From: Chloroflexota bacterium
GTDB lineage: Bacteria; Chloroflexota; Anaerolineae; Anaerolineales; Anaerolineaceae
Direction: 5' to 3'
DNA: 64,000 nucleotides
Assembly (NCBI GenBank): GCA_029561345.1
Contig: JAKQJC010000034.1
Location: 186,001 to 250,000, forward strand
The notes under the pieces are model-generated. The model was not told the DNA's origin. It ran no database searches and was given only the letters and a program-made list of their open reading frames with translations. The number at the start of each line of letters is the position of its first letter. Position 1 is the first letter of the stretch. A program made the position numbers and the translations under genes. Of this stretch, positions 1 through 8,365 are shown in pieces.

Positions 1-679
1 TGAGCATGGAAATAAAATCGTTGCCCAGGGCCGGCAGCACATTGCGGATGGCCTGGGGGAGAATGACATAGCGCATGGCCTGGGGGTAGCTGAGACCGAG
101 GGCGCGGGCGGCTTCCATCTGGCCGCGCGGAATGGACTGGATGCCAGCGCGAAACACCTCGGCCAGAAAGGCGCCGTAGGTGATGGAAAGGGCAGCCACC
201 GCGCGCACTTCCATGGGGATATCCTTGCTGTTCAGGGCTGAGAGCCATGCGATGCCGGCGGCGCTGCCCACGGCATTCAGCACGCTGACAAAGCCGCTGA
301 CACCCACGAAAGCGATAAAGAAAATCAACACCAGCATGGGCACGCCGCGCACCACTTCCACGTAGAAAGTGGCGGCGTTTTGGGCGGCCACATTTTTGGA
401 GAGACGGCCAATGCCGGTGAGGAGACCAAAGATCAGCGAAAGGGCAAAGGCACACACGCTGATGAGGGCGGTCATGGCCAGGCCGGCAGAGATGAAGCGG
501 AAGGCCTGCTGGAAGGAGGGCTGGGTGGCCACCGAAAGCCCCACCGCCCCGGCCAGCAGCAAAATGGCAGCCAGCCACCAGGGGAAAGTGCGCACCCAGG
601 CAGGCCAGAGAATCGCGGGTCTGCGCAGGGCCAGGGGAGGGCGGAGGGGGTGAGTGACGGGAGAGGTTGCTTTATACAT
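1..679 (-). CDS. Amino-acid ABC transporter permease, 3' end outside window
   Basis: This is the inner-membrane permease of a polar amino-acid ABC importer of the HisM/GlnP type. Read on the minus strand from the ATG at 677-679 it stays open to base 1, giving about 226 codons, and the end lies beyond the window. Several hydrophobic helices are visible. Near the edge it contains the permease EAA-loop region (EAARALGLSYPQAMRYVILP), the surface that contacts the ATPase, so little of the gene is missing. GAAAGG lies a few bases before the start codon. It follows the binding-protein gene at 753-1634 on the same strand, 73 bases downstream, so the two form one transport operon. The ATPase gene is not in the window. 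The family is clear; the exact amino acid carried is unknown. Confidence 0.88.
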   Translation of the reverse strand, partial: MYKATSPVTHPLRPPLALRRPAILWPAWVRTFPWWLAAILLLAGAVGLSVATQPSFQQAFRFISAGLAMTALISVCAFALSLIFGLLTGIGRLSKNVAAQNAATFYVEVVRGVPMLVLIFFIAFVGVSGFVSVLNAVGSAAGIAWLSALNSKDIPMEVRAVAALSITYGAFLAEVFRAGIQSIPRGQMEAARALGLSYPQAMRYVILPQAIRNVLPALGNDFISML

Positions 680-703
680 GATTATGCCTTTCAAATATAA
701 AGG

Positions 704-744
704 CTCTGGGCTGGCCCGTATGATTCACACAGGCCAGCCCAGAG
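704..744 (-). promoter_or_regulatory. Intercistronic hairpin in the ABC importer operon
   Basis: A 13-bp perfect inverted repeat (704-716 with 732-744) separates the binding-protein gene from the permease gene. On the minus strand it is followed by a weak T-rich stretch rather than a clean T run. Such hairpins between binding-protein and permease genes commonly stabilise the upstream message or partly terminate, giving more binding protein than permease. That role is inferred here. Confidence 0.5.
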
Positions 745-752
745 TTAAAAAA

Positions 753-1634
753 TCAGTTGGTGGTTTTGATGTCCGCGTTGGATATTTTGAAAGTGGGGCT
801 GAAATAACGGGTGCTGAGCTTTTCGAGCGTGCCGTCTTTTTGCATGGCGGCCAGCGCCTGGTTGACCGGCGCCACCAGGGCGCTGCCTTTGGGGAAGACA
901 AAGCCCAGTTCCTCGCCGGCGATGGCCGGGCCCATCAGTTCAAGGGCTTCGCCATTTTCGCCAAGATAGCCCATGCCAGCCACCTCGTCAATGATCACCG
1001 CATCGACGTCGCCGGTGATGAGAGCCTGGATGGCAAAGGGGAATTGTTCAAAGGCTTTAATGCGCGTTTCGGGCAGGATTTTGCGGGCGGCCTCGTAATT
1101 GGCGGTGTTGGCCTGGGTTCCCAGCACCCAGCTTTCGTTGGCGGCAAAGGTTTCGAGCGAGTTGAAGCGGGTTTCGCCTTTGCGCACCAGCAGGCGCTGC
1201 TGAATTTTGATGTATCCAGTGGAGAAATCGGCCTTTTGGGCGCGTTCGGCGGTGATGGTGATGCCATCGGCTGCCACGTCATACTGCCCGTCAGACACGG
1301 CCTGGATCATACCGTCCCAGGCCACCTCGACGAATTTAGGCGTGCAGTGCAGGCGGGTGCAAATTTCCGTCCAGGCGTCATAATCCCAGCCGCCAGCCTG
1401 TCCGGTGCTGACGAGGATGTAGTTGAAGGGCAGGTAGGCGTTTTCTACCGCAATGGTCACCTCGCGGCACTGCAGGTCCACGAGGGCGGTGCTGGCGCTG
1501 CCCAGGCAGCCCTGCGGTTCAGCGGCGGCGGGAGCCGCCGTGGAAGCGGCGTTGGATGGGGCGGTTGAGGGGGAAGTGCAGGCTGCCAGAAGGACAGCAG
1601 CGATCAGAAGAGAGATGAAAAGCCGGCGAGACAT
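753..1634 (-). CDS. Amino-acid ABC transporter substrate-binding lipoprotein
   Basis: A 293-residue extracytoplasmic solute-binding protein of family 3 (SBP_bac_3), which captures a polar amino acid and delivers it to the permease encoded downstream. Residues 1-18 form a signal peptide ending in the lipobox LLAAC, so Cys19 is the likely lipidated residue. A Ser/Thr/Ala/Pro-rich linker of about 20 residues follows. The mature part has the typical bilobed-fold signatures, for example ADGITITAERAQKADFS near residue 125. The ATG start is preceded by GGAG at a good distance. Ligand specificity cannot be told from the sequence. Confidence 0.92.
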   Translation of the reverse strand: MSRRLFISLLIAAVLLAACTSPSTAPSNAASTAAPAAAEPQGCLGSASTALVDLQCREVTIAVENAYLPFNYILVSTGQAGGWDYDAWTEICTRLHCTPKFVEVAWDGMIQAVSDGQYDVAADGITITAERAQKADFSTGYIKIQQRLLVRKGETRFNSLETFAANESWVLGTQANTANYEAARKILPETRIKAFEQFPFAIQALITGDVDAVIIDEVAGMGYLGENGEALELMGPAIAGEELGFVFPKGSALVAPVNQALAAMQKDGTLEKLSTRYFSPTFKISNADIKTTN

Positions 1635-1840
1635 GTTGTTTTACTCCAGTTTTAAGCAGCAGAAATAGATCCGGAACAATCATAGAATTGTTTCCGCTCA
1701 GACAGCCAGAACAGTGGTCATGTAGGATACAATTGGGCGAAATAGGCCCACCTGGCTTGAGCGGCGGCGGCGGACTATTTCAGGCCCTGGAGAAGAACGG
1801 GGCTTTCTTGATACACCTCCTCTGACTTTCAGGTCAGAAC

Positions 1841-1871
1841 AACAAAAAAAGCCTTCCATATGCTGGAAGGC
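1841..1871 (-). terminator. Intrinsic terminator (minus strand) of the small transcript
   Basis: The stem GCCTTCCA/TGGAAGGC with a 5-base loop (1851-1871) is followed on the minus strand by seven consecutive T (complement of 1844-1850). It closes the short transcript started by the promoter at 2009-2037. The rest of 1635-1840 shows no convincing gene. Confidence 0.8.
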
Positions 1872-1909
1872 CTGTTTGCATTTACTTTATGCCCGAAAAC
1901 GAATTTGGG

Positions 1910-2002
1910 TTAAGCAGAAATGCCCGTACCTTCCAATGGAAGACGGATATGCTTGGCGCCGCGCTTAGGATCGAGTTCGAGCAAGGGACAGTTTTGTAAC
2001 AT
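1910..2002 (-). CDS. Possible leaderless 30-residue peptide or small RNA
   Basis: A minus-strand frame starts at ATG 2000-2002 and ends at TAA 1910-1912, giving 30 residues that begin MLQNCPLLELDPKRG. The ATG sits about 7 bases downstream of a near-consensus -10 box, so a transcript from that promoter would start at or next to the ATG, without a leader. An intrinsic terminator lies 38 bases past the stop. The transcription unit of about 160 bases is therefore well defined. Whether it acts as a peptide or as a regulatory RNA is open. The frame stays open upstream to 2101, but that part lies ahead of the promoter and is unlikely to be translated. I recognise no family. Confidence 0.4.
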   Translation of the reverse strand: MLQNCPLLELDPKRGAKHIRLPLEGTGISA

Positions 2003-2008
2003 GGTATG

Positions 2009-2037
2009 TTTATAGCACGTTGAAAACCATTTGTCAA
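2009..2037 (-). promoter_or_regulatory. Sigma70-type promoter, minus strand
   Basis: On the minus strand TTGACA (2032-2037) and TATAAA (2009-2014) are separated by exactly 17 bases, close to the bacterial housekeeping consensus. The predicted start site falls near 2002, on the ATG of the small frame. The next strong signal downstream is the terminator at 1841-1871. Confidence 0.8.
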
Positions 2038-2087
2038 CCGGTTTGACAAAATTTGTGGAAAATTGGTCTGAATCGGCAGGGGGCACC

Positions 2088-2117
2088 TTGACGTGTTTCA
2101 CTCCAGCGTGATAAGAT
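2088..2117 (+). promoter_or_regulatory. Promoter for the TPR gene pair
   Basis: TTGACG (2088-2093) and TAAGAT (2112-2117) are 18 bases apart, with TG one base before the -10 box (extended -10). It lies just ahead of the TPR gene at 2151 and faces away from the minus-strand promoter at 2009-2037. Confidence 0.65.
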
Positions 2118-2150
2118 CAAAGCATGTATTTGAAAGGCAGCAACTGGAGC

Positions 2151-3362
2151 ATGAACCGCCGGCGGCGGCGCTCCAACCCATTGTTAATCGTGGCAGTGCT
2201 TATGGGCATTGCAGCCATGGTTTACGTTAACCTGGTGGTGATTCCAGAAACGCCGCCTCTTTTTGTCCCCACGGCCACCCCCACCCGCGACCCGGGTATG
2301 ATTGCGGTGGAAGCCGCGGACCTGTTCAGCAAGGGCAAGATCACCCAGGCCATGCAGGCTTACGAAGAAGCCATTCGCACCAACCCCAAAGATCAAACCA
2401 ATTATATTGCTCTGGCACGTTTGCAGGTGTTTAACGGCCAGCTCGAAGCGGCCACCACTAACATTCAGAACGCCATTCTGCTCAACCGGGATAACGCCTT
2501 GGCCCAGGCCGTATTGGGCTGGGTTTTGGGGCTGCAGGGCGATTACCTGCAATCAGAAGGCGCTTTCACGCGGGCATTGGAGCTGGATCCCAACAATGCG
2601 CTGACCCATGCCTACTATGCCGAGGTGCTGACCTTGATGGCAGAGAACAATGCCGGCGGCTTGAATGTGATGGATAAAGCAGCAGAGGAATCGCGCAAGG
2701 CTGTGCAGATTGACCCCAACCTGCTGGAAACCCGCCGGGCGCGCGGCATTGTTTTGCAGGCCACCGATAACAAAGAAGAGGCTGTGGTTGAATTTGAGGC
2801 AGCGGTGAAGCTTAACAACAATATCGCTGAACTGCACCTTTCGCTGGGCGATGCGTACTATGTGCTGGAACGCTATACCGAGGCGATCAACGAGTATATC
2901 ACCGCCAATTCACTGAACCCGCAGGATCCGATGCCTGATTATATGATTTCGCGCACATACGCCAAAGCGGGGGAATTTCCCAAGGCAGCGCAGTATGCTG
3001 AACAGGCGGTGGCGGATGACCCCTCAGACCCGTTTTTGCACGGCAACCTGGGTTCCATGTATTATAAAACAGGTGAACTGAAGAAAGCCATCACCGAATT
3101 AAGGCTGGCGGTGCGCGGCGGAACCACTTCGGAAGGGGTGGTGGTGAAGGGGATTCCCCTGGACAATACCAACCGCGTGATCGAATTTTTCTCTCGCTAC
3201 GGACTGGCCCTGGCCAAGGATAACCAGTGTGATGAGGCTGCCCAAATATCCCAATCCATCACCCAGAACCTGCCGGATGATGAAACCGCACTTTACAACG
3301 CGGGTGAAATGATCAACATCTGCCAGCAGAACGCTGGCGGTAGGTCTACCACGGCGCCTTAA
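2151..3362 (+). CDS. Membrane-anchored TPR protein
   Basis: A 403-residue protein with a positively charged start (MNRRRRRS), one membrane helix at about residues 9-28, a Pro/Thr-rich linker (TATPTRD) and then a long array of tetratricopeptide repeats outside the cytoplasm. Repeats with the usual A/G/Y/A/P spacing are visible, for example ALGWVLGLQGDYLQSEGAF. TPR arrays are protein-interaction scaffolds; the partner is unknown. The ATG at 2151 is preferred because GGAG precedes it. An in-frame ATG at 2124 lies almost on the predicted transcription start. A paralogue follows at 3400, so the two are likely co-transcribed. Confidence 0.85.
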   Translation: MNRRRRRSNPLLIVAVLMGIAAMVYVNLVVIPETPPLFVPTATPTRDPGMIAVEAADLFSKGKITQAMQAYEEAIRTNPKDQTNYIALARLQVFNGQLEAATTNIQNAILLNRDNALAQAVLGWVLGLQGDYLQSEGAFTRALELDPNNALTHAYYAEVLTLMAENNAGGLNVMDKAAEESRKAVQIDPNLLETRRARGIVLQATDNKEEAVVEFEAAVKLNNNIAELHLSLGDAYYVLERYTEAINEYITANSLNPQDPMPDYMISRTYAKAGEFPKAAQYAEQAVADDPSDPFLHGNLGSMYYKTGELKKAITELRLAVRGGTTSEGVVVKGIPLDNTNRVIEFFSRYGLALAKDNQCDEAAQISQSITQNLPDDETALYNAGEMINICQQNAGGRSTTAP

Positions 3363-3399
3363 GAGACCACTGCAGCCGCGCCGGCTCCATGTAAATATC

Positions 3400-4719
3400 A
3401 TGAATCTAGACGGAAAACAGATACAGTTCCGACCTGTAAGAAAACATTCTAACCCATACCGGATCATGGTCTTGGTGGTGCTGATCGTGTTCGGCTTGGT
3501 TGTCCTGCGCGGTTTTGAGCAGGGCGATATTAAACCCCTGTTTCTGGCCACCCCCACGCCCACCCGCACTTTCAATTCGTATGCCCAGGAGGGTGAAGTG
3601 CACTTTAAAGTGGGCAATCTGAAAAAAGCCATCGAATCATACCAGATGGCCACCACACTTGACCCGAACAATGCTGATTTGTGGGCGGAGCTGGCACGGA
3701 TTCAGGTATACTCATCGGCCATGAAGAGCACGGATGCAGAAAAACTGGCGGCGCTGCAGGCCGGCCTGGCTTCGGCGGATAAGGCTGTGGAGGTGGCGCC
3801 AGGCAGTTCCAATGCGCATGCCTTCAGGGCCTTCGTTCTGGATTGGAATGCGAATCCTTCTTTGGTGGGGGCAGAAGAAGCGCAGAAAATGTTGACCCGG
3901 GCTGAACAGGAGGCTCTGGCAGCCCTGCAAATTGACCCGGCGAACGGTCTGGCAATGGCTTTTTATGCCGAAATATCCACCGATCAGTTGAAGATGGACC
4001 AGGCGCAGCGATATATTGCCATGGCGATGGAAGCAGCGCCGGAGCAGATGGACGTGCACCGAATTCAGGGGTATGTTTGGGAAACCCTGCGCCAGTATTC
4101 TCTGGCTATTCAGGAATACAAGCTGGCGGTGGATATCATGCCGAACATGACCTTTATTTATATTTCCATCGGCAAGATTTACCGCCACCTGCAGCTTTGG
4201 CCGCAGGCGATGGACTATTTTGCCAAGGCCGCCTCCATCAATCAACAGATTGGGGTGAATGACCCTATTCCCTATCTGGCGCTGGCCAACACCTACACCC
4301 AGCAGGGCTTCTTTCGTGAGGCTTCCATGAATATGCAAAAGGCATTGAGCCTCGACCCCGGCAATCCGGATGTTTATGCCCAGCTTGGCATAGTCTATCA
4401 ACGGGCAAGGAACTATGAAGGCGCCATTCCAGCGTTTGAATGCGCTCTGCGCGGCTGCGACGCGGTGAAGAGCTGCGAAGTGCGTATGTGCGATGACGCC
4501 AACAATCCGGCCATCACGCTGCCCGGCCTGCCGCTTTCAGATAACACAGTGGTGTATTATTACACTTACGGCTCGGTGCTTTCGGGCCTGCATAAACAGG
4601 GGGATAATTACTGCGTGCAGGCGGTGCAGGTGTTTGATGAAATACGCGCCAAATATGGGGATGATGAAGCGATCATGCGCATTGTGAATGTGGGCATGGA
4701 TATTTGCGGAAACACATGA
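3400..4719 (+). CDS. Membrane-anchored TPR protein, paralogue of the preceding gene
   Basis: A 439-residue protein built like its upstream neighbour: a short cytoplasmic start, one membrane helix at about residues 23-41, a linker with TPTPTRTF, and then TPR repeats to near the C-terminus. The C-terminal part carries several Cys residues (CALRGC, CEVRMC, CVQAV, DICGNT), unlike the first copy, which may form disulfides outside the cell. The gap to the upstream gene is 37 bases and there is no terminator, so both are probably made from one message. It is followed by the groES promoter. The function beyond scaffolding is unknown. Confidence 0.83.
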   Translation: MNLDGKQIQFRPVRKHSNPYRIMVLVVLIVFGLVVLRGFEQGDIKPLFLATPTPTRTFNSYAQEGEVHFKVGNLKKAIESYQMATTLDPNNADLWAELARIQVYSSAMKSTDAEKLAALQAGLASADKAVEVAPGSSNAHAFRAFVLDWNANPSLVGAEEAQKMLTRAEQEALAALQIDPANGLAMAFYAEISTDQLKMDQAQRYIAMAMEAAPEQMDVHRIQGYVWETLRQYSLAIQEYKLAVDIMPNMTFIYISIGKIYRHLQLWPQAMDYFAKAASINQQIGVNDPIPYLALANTYTQQGFFREASMNMQKALSLDPGNPDVYAQLGIVYQRARNYEGAIPAFECALRGCDAVKSCEVRMCDDANNPAITLPGLPLSDNTVVYYYTYGSVLSGLHKQGDNYCVQAVQVFDEIRAKYGDDEAIMRIVNVGMDICGNT

Positions 4720-4758
4720 CGGGTATATCAGAGTTTTGTTAGAATCGTTAATCCACTC

Positions 4759-4787
4759 TTGACTTTTCTTTTGAAGGCGGGTATGAT
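4759..4787 (+). promoter_or_regulatory. groESL promoter
   Basis: TTGACT (4759-4764) and TATGAT (4782-4787) are spaced by 17 bases. The expected transcription start is near 4794, just before the CIRCE operator at 4798, so a repressor bound there would block initiation or early elongation. Confidence 0.85.
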
Positions 4788-4797
4788 TTGGCCAGTG

Positions 4798-4824
4798 TTA
4801 GCACTCAGAACTGCGGAGTGCTAA
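4798..4824. promoter_or_regulatory. CIRCE operator (HrcA binding site)
   Basis: The sequence is TTAGCACTC, nine bases, GAGTGCTAA: a perfect match to the CIRCE inverted repeat. HrcA binds it and represses groESL until heat stress titrates the chaperonin. hrcA itself is not in the window. The site lies between the promoter and the groES start codon, which is the usual arrangement. Confidence 0.97.
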
Positions 4825-4864
4825 AACAAGCCCAAAGATACCATATTCGATAAAGGAGATGAGT

Positions 4865-5161
4865 ATGAGCATTTCATTAAAACCCCTCGGCAGCCGTCTG
4901 GTTGTTGAACCCATCGAGCAGGAAGAAGTGACTGCTGGTGGTATCGTTCTCCCCGAAACCGCCAAAGAAAAACCCCAGAAGGGTACTGTTCTGGCAATTG
5001 GCCCTGGCGATCGCAATGACAAGGGCGAACGCATTGCCATGGATGTGGAAGTGGGCAATGTTGTCCTCTTTGCCAAGTATTCCGGCACTGAAATCAAAAT
5101 CGATGGCAAGAAGGTTCTGATTTTGCGCGAAAGCGACATTCTTGCAATTGTTGAAAAATAA
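4865..5161 (+). CDS. groES: Co-chaperonin GroES
   Basis: A 98-residue GroES, the heptameric lid of the GroEL folding chamber in the cytoplasm. It shows the family start ([15 protein letters not shown]), the mobile-loop segment [14 protein letters not shown] and the end [14 protein letters not shown]. The ATG at 4865 is chosen over the one at 4859 because AGGAG (4854-4858) then sits at normal spacing; the earlier ATG nearly touches the ribosome binding site. It is followed after 25 bases by groEL and controlled by the CIRCE operator. Confidence 0.97.
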   Translation: MSISLKPLGSRLVVEPIEQEEVTAGGIVLPETAKEKPQKGTVLAIGPGDRNDKGERIAMDVEVGNVVLFAKYSGTEIKIDGKKVLILRESDILAIVEK

Positions 5162-5186
5162 TCATTGAAAAAAAAGGAAGACTAAA

Positions 5187-6818
5187 ATGGGAGCCAAGCA
5201 ACTCGTTTTCGGTGAAGAAGCTCGCCGCCGTTTGAAGGGCGGTATTGATGTTGTGGCCAATGCCGTGGCCACCACTTTGGGCCCCAAGGGCCGCAATGTG
5301 GCGATCGATCGCAAGTTCGGTTCACCCACCATCACCCATGACGGCGTGACCGTGGCCAAGGAAATCGAACTGGAAGATCCCTTTGAGAATATGGGTGCTC
5401 AGCTTCTGAAGGAAGCTGCCACCAAGACCAATGACATCGCTGGCGATGGCACCACCACCTCCACCGTTCTGGCGCACGCCATTGTGACCGAAGGTCTGAA
5501 GACCCTGGCCGCCGGCGCCAACCCCATGCTACTTAAGCGCGGCATTGAAGCCGCTGCCCGCGCCGTGGCTGAAGCCATCAAGAAACAGGCCATTGAAATC
5601 ACCACCAAGGAAGAAATTTCCTCTGTGGCCACCATTTCCGCCCAGGATACCAAGATCGGCGCCCTGATCGCTGAAGTGATGGACAAAGTTGGTAAAGACG
5701 GCGTCATCACCGTCGAAGAATCCAAGGGTCTCGAATTCGAAACCGAATATGTCGAAGGTATGCAGTTCGACCGCGGTTACATCTCTGCTTACTTTGTGAC
5801 CGATACCGAACACATGCGCGCCGTCATCACCGAACCCTACATTCTCATCTACGACAAGAAAATTTCTGCCGCTGCCGATATCGTCCCGATCCTCGAAAAG
5901 CTGGTCCAGATTGGCAAGCGCGAACTGCTGATCATTGCCGAAGACGTGGACGGCGAAGCCCTGGCCACCCTGGTGCTGAACAAACTGCGCGGCATGCTGA
6001 ATGTTCTGGCCATCAAAGCCCCCGGTTTTGGTGATCGCCGCAAGGCCATGATGCAGGATATTGCCATCCTGACCGGCGGCACCGTGATCTCTGAAGAGAC
6101 CGGCCGCAAGCTGGAAACCGTGACCCTGGCCGACCTCGGCCGCGCCGAAAAAGTGGAATCTGACAAGGATAACACCACCATCGTCGGCGGCAAGGGTGAT
6201 GCGTCTGCCATCAAAGGCCGCATCGATCAGATCCGTGTTGAAATCGAAAACACCACCAGCGATTACGACCGCGAAAAACTGCAGGAACGCCTGGCCAAAC
6301 TGTCTGGCGGCGTGGCCATCATCCGCGTTGGCGCTGCGACCGAAACCGAACTGAAAGAAAAGAAGCATCGTGTGGAAGATGCCCTCTCTGCGACCCGCGC
6401 GGCCGTTGAAGAAGGTATTGTCCCTGGCGGCGGCGTGGCCCTCATCAATGCCATTTCTGCTCTCGATGGTCTCAAGATGGCCAACGAAGACGAACAAATC
6501 GGCGTCAACATTGTGCGCAAGGCCCTCGAAGTCCCCATGCGCCGCATCGTTGAAAATGCGGGCAAGGACGGCTCGGTTGTGGTCGAAAAAGTGCGCGAAC
6601 TGCAGAAGAGCAAGAAGAGCCACCGCCTCGGCTACGATGTGCTCTCTGAAGAATACGGCGACATGGTCAAGGGCGGCGTCATTGATCCTGCCAAAGTGAC
6701 CCGCGGCGCTCTGGAAAATGCAGCTTCCATCGCTGCCATGATCCTGACCACCGAAGCACTGGTCACCGATGTGCCGGAAAAAGAAAAACCGGCCCCCATG
6801 CCCCCGCCTGAATACTAG
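5187..6818 (+). CDS. groEL: Chaperonin GroEL
   Basis: A 543-residue GroEL, the ATP-driven double-ring folding chamber in the cytoplasm. Visible family motifs include [18 protein letters not shown] near residue 30, the nucleotide-binding GDGTTT near residue 86, and the C-terminal equatorial segment [17 protein letters not shown]. The usual Gly-Gly-Met tail is replaced by a short Pro-rich end ([10 protein letters not shown]). AAGGAAG precedes the ATG. It is co-transcribed with groES and ends before a strong terminator at 6839. Confidence 0.98.
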   Translation: MGAKQLVFGEEARRRLKGGIDVVANAVATTLGPKGRNVAIDRKFGSPTITHDGVTVAKEIELEDPFENMGAQLLKEAATKTNDIAGDGTTTSTVLAHAIVTEGLKTLAAGANPMLLKRGIEAAARAVAEAIKKQAIEITTKEEISSVATISAQDTKIGALIAEVMDKVGKDGVITVEESKGLEFETEYVEGMQFDRGYISAYFVTDTEHMRAVITEPYILIYDKKISAAADIVPILEKLVQIGKRELLIIAEDVDGEALATLVLNKLRGMLNVLAIKAPGFGDRRKAMMQDIAILTGGTVISEETGRKLETVTLADLGRAEKVESDKDNTTIVGGKGDASAIKGRIDQIRVEIENTTSDYDREKLQERLAKLSGGVAIIRVGAATETELKEKKHRVEDALSATRAAVEEGIVPGGGVALINAISALDGLKMANEDEQIGVNIVRKALEVPMRRIVENAGKDGSVVVEKVRELQKSKKSHRLGYDVLSEEYGDMVKGGVIDPAKVTRGALENAASIAAMILTTEALVTDVPEKEKPAPMPPPEY

Positions 6819-6838
6819 GCTTTGACTTGATTGAAAAA

Positions 6839-6868
6839 AGACAGGTGAGAAACTCACCTGTCTTTTTC
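6839..6868 (+). terminator. Intrinsic terminator of groESL
   Basis: An 11-bp perfect stem (6839-6849 with 6853-6863), a 3-base loop and a T run begin 20 bases after the groEL stop codon. Confidence 0.9.
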
Positions 6869-6950
6869 TATGTGTACCTATAGGATGATATGGGGAAACT
6901 GAGTATTGGTGAGGGTGAAGCTTGAAAGGCAATGCCAGCAAGAAAAAGTG

Positions 6951-6978
6951 ATGGGCAGGCGAGAAATCGCCTGCCCAT
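6951..6978 (-). terminator. Intrinsic terminator of the DUF4405-like gene
   Basis: A 12-bp perfect stem (6951-6962 with 6967-6978) has a GAAA loop. On the minus strand it is followed closely by a run of five T. It lies about 100 bases past the stop of the minus-strand gene at 7084. The plus-strand side has T residues only farther away. Confidence 0.75.
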
Positions 6979-7083
6979 TGTGATCATCCTTTTTGCTCCG
7001 CAAGCTGTTAACCTATTGCCCGCCTCTGGTTGATTGGCTCAGGGATGAGCATGACCCCGCACTTTGCTGCTCAGGGATTGGAC

Positions 7084-7992
7084 TTACATGCATTCGCCCA
7101 GATCACAGCGATTGTTGCTGTTGCTGTCGGTATAGCGGCGGCAGCGACCCGGGAAGGAGCAGCCGCGGTTGCAGCGCACGGTGCAGGCGGTGACAGGCTG
7201 AGGCACGGCGGTGGCAGTGGGGACGGCAGCTGGCTCAGCGGTGGCGGTGGCTGCGGTGGCGGCAGAAGGGGCGGCCGTGGACTGCATCACAGTCGTCTGT
7301 GATGCGGCGGTGGGTTGCGTTGAGGTAACCGCGGCGCCCGATGGCGTGTTGGTGACGATCTGGAACTGGCCTGAACCATTTTGCTCCAGGCTGTTATTGC
7401 CAAGATTAAGCTGGCTGAGGCTGCGCAAGCCGCCAGCCAGGCCAAACGCAGCCGCTGCGCCGGTGACGCCCATCACTTTGAGAAATTCGCGGCGGCCAGG
7501 GTTTTTCACGGCCGCGGGCTGGCATACAGGGGCAGGGACTGCGGTGGGCTGGGCAGGCTGCTTGAAAAAGCGGCCGGCTACGTTGGCAATCCATTTCCAG
7601 TGCAGGGCAACCTTCATCAGGACCACCAGCAGGGTGATGACCGAGGAAAGCACATGCGTGCCTTTCCAGATTTCGTAGTTATCCAGCGCCAGGTTGAGCC
7701 AGGTGGAGATGACCAGGCCGGTGCCGATCATGACGCCAAAACCGCCGAAGATGATGAGATCCAGCAGGTAATAGGCACGACAAACATTGGATGTGCCGCC
7801 AAAGAGGCGGGTGGTGACGCTGCCAACCCATTTGCGGTGGCGCAGGAGGTGAATGAGAGCCAGAGCCCCAGCGCCGATGCCCAGCCACTGGTGAAGGTCC
7901 AGACCGGTCAGGTCAAGGAAGAAAAGAATGATAAAAATACCAAAGAGGAGGGCATCGATGATCCAGTTGGTGATTGCATTTTTCGCGTTCAT
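7084..7992 (-). CDS. DUF4405-like membrane cytochrome with internal Tat-like motif and Cys-rich tail
   Basis: A 302-residue membrane protein. Residues 1-135 form about four hydrophobic helices of DUF4405 / cytochrome b type. Four His residues (His34, His48, His113, His131) lie at helix ends and could hold heme b; this is inferred. Next comes a Pro-rich linker and a twin-arginine-like motif, RREFLKVMG (Arg167-Arg168), with a hydrophobic stretch that may act as a fifth membrane helix. A Thr/Ala-rich spacer of about 70 residues follows. The tail from residue 270 has six Cys in about 32 residues plus an Asp/Asn-rich loop (DSNSNNRCDLGEC), resembling small FeS or Ca-binding tails. It may pass electrons across the membrane. 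GGAG precedes the ATG. It appears monocistronic. Confidence 0.72.
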   Translation of the reverse strand: MNAKNAITNWIIDALLFGIFIILFFLDLTGLDLHQWLGIGAGALALIHLLRHRKWVGSVTTRLFGGTSNVCRAYYLLDLIIFGGFGVMIGTGLVISTWLNLALDNYEIWKGTHVLSSVITLLVVLMKVALHWKWIANVAGRFFKQPAQPTAVPAPVCQPAAVKNPGRREFLKVMGVTGAAAAFGLAGGLRSLSQLNLGNNSLEQNGSGQFQIVTNTPSGAAVTSTQPTAASQTTVMQSTAAPSAATAATATAEPAAVPTATAVPQPVTACTVRCNRGCSFPGRCRRYTDSNSNNRCDLGECM

Positions 7993-8365
7993 GGTAAAAC
8001 TCCTGTTTCTGCTATGTGGCTCAGCCAGTTTTCTGTCTGAGATTATTTATAGGATACCGAAAAGATGTGAAGAAGTTGTTCAGATCGAATGCAGATTTTG
8101 AGGATATTTTCTGAGAAAATTCACAGGAAAACCGGCTAAAAGTAGCGTGGTTGTGCCATAATATATTCAATCAACATCCTGTTTGCTGGGAAAGCTGGCT
8201 TGAGATATGGAATGATGCGGTTGACGGCAATAAATAACCGGTCAGAATTCGCATTCACATTCCATCTTGTTTGCAGAATTACGGGGAACATTAATGCTTA
8301 TATGACCGTCCTAAGATCAGGTTAAAAAATCGCCGGCACGGCGAAACGACTTGGAGGAGGAAGAA
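7993..8365. other. Gene-free divergent region, 373 bases
   Basis: This AT-richer gap separates the minus-strand DUF4405-like gene from the plus-strand macroglobulin gene, so it must hold divergent promoters. I found no promoter with both boxes convincing: TTGACG at about 8221 lacks a good -10 box, and CATAAT near 8157 lacks a -35 box. The last feature is the strong ribosome binding site GGAGGAGG (8353-8360). No RNA gene or repeat was seen. Confidence 0.6.

Noticed and set aside
654..1568. A 304-codon plus-strand frame over the binding-protein gene
   Set aside because: The minus strand encodes a lipoprotein with signal peptide and lipobox; the plus frame has no matching feature.
2003..2101. 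Longer 63-codon version of the small minus-strand gene
   Set aside because: Its first 33 codons lie upstream of or within the strong promoter, so they would not be transcribed from it.
5529..6941. A 470-codon open frame antisense to groEL
   Set aside because: It is a mirror of the strongly biased groEL codon use, has no recognisable domain or ribosome binding site, and groEL itself is certain.
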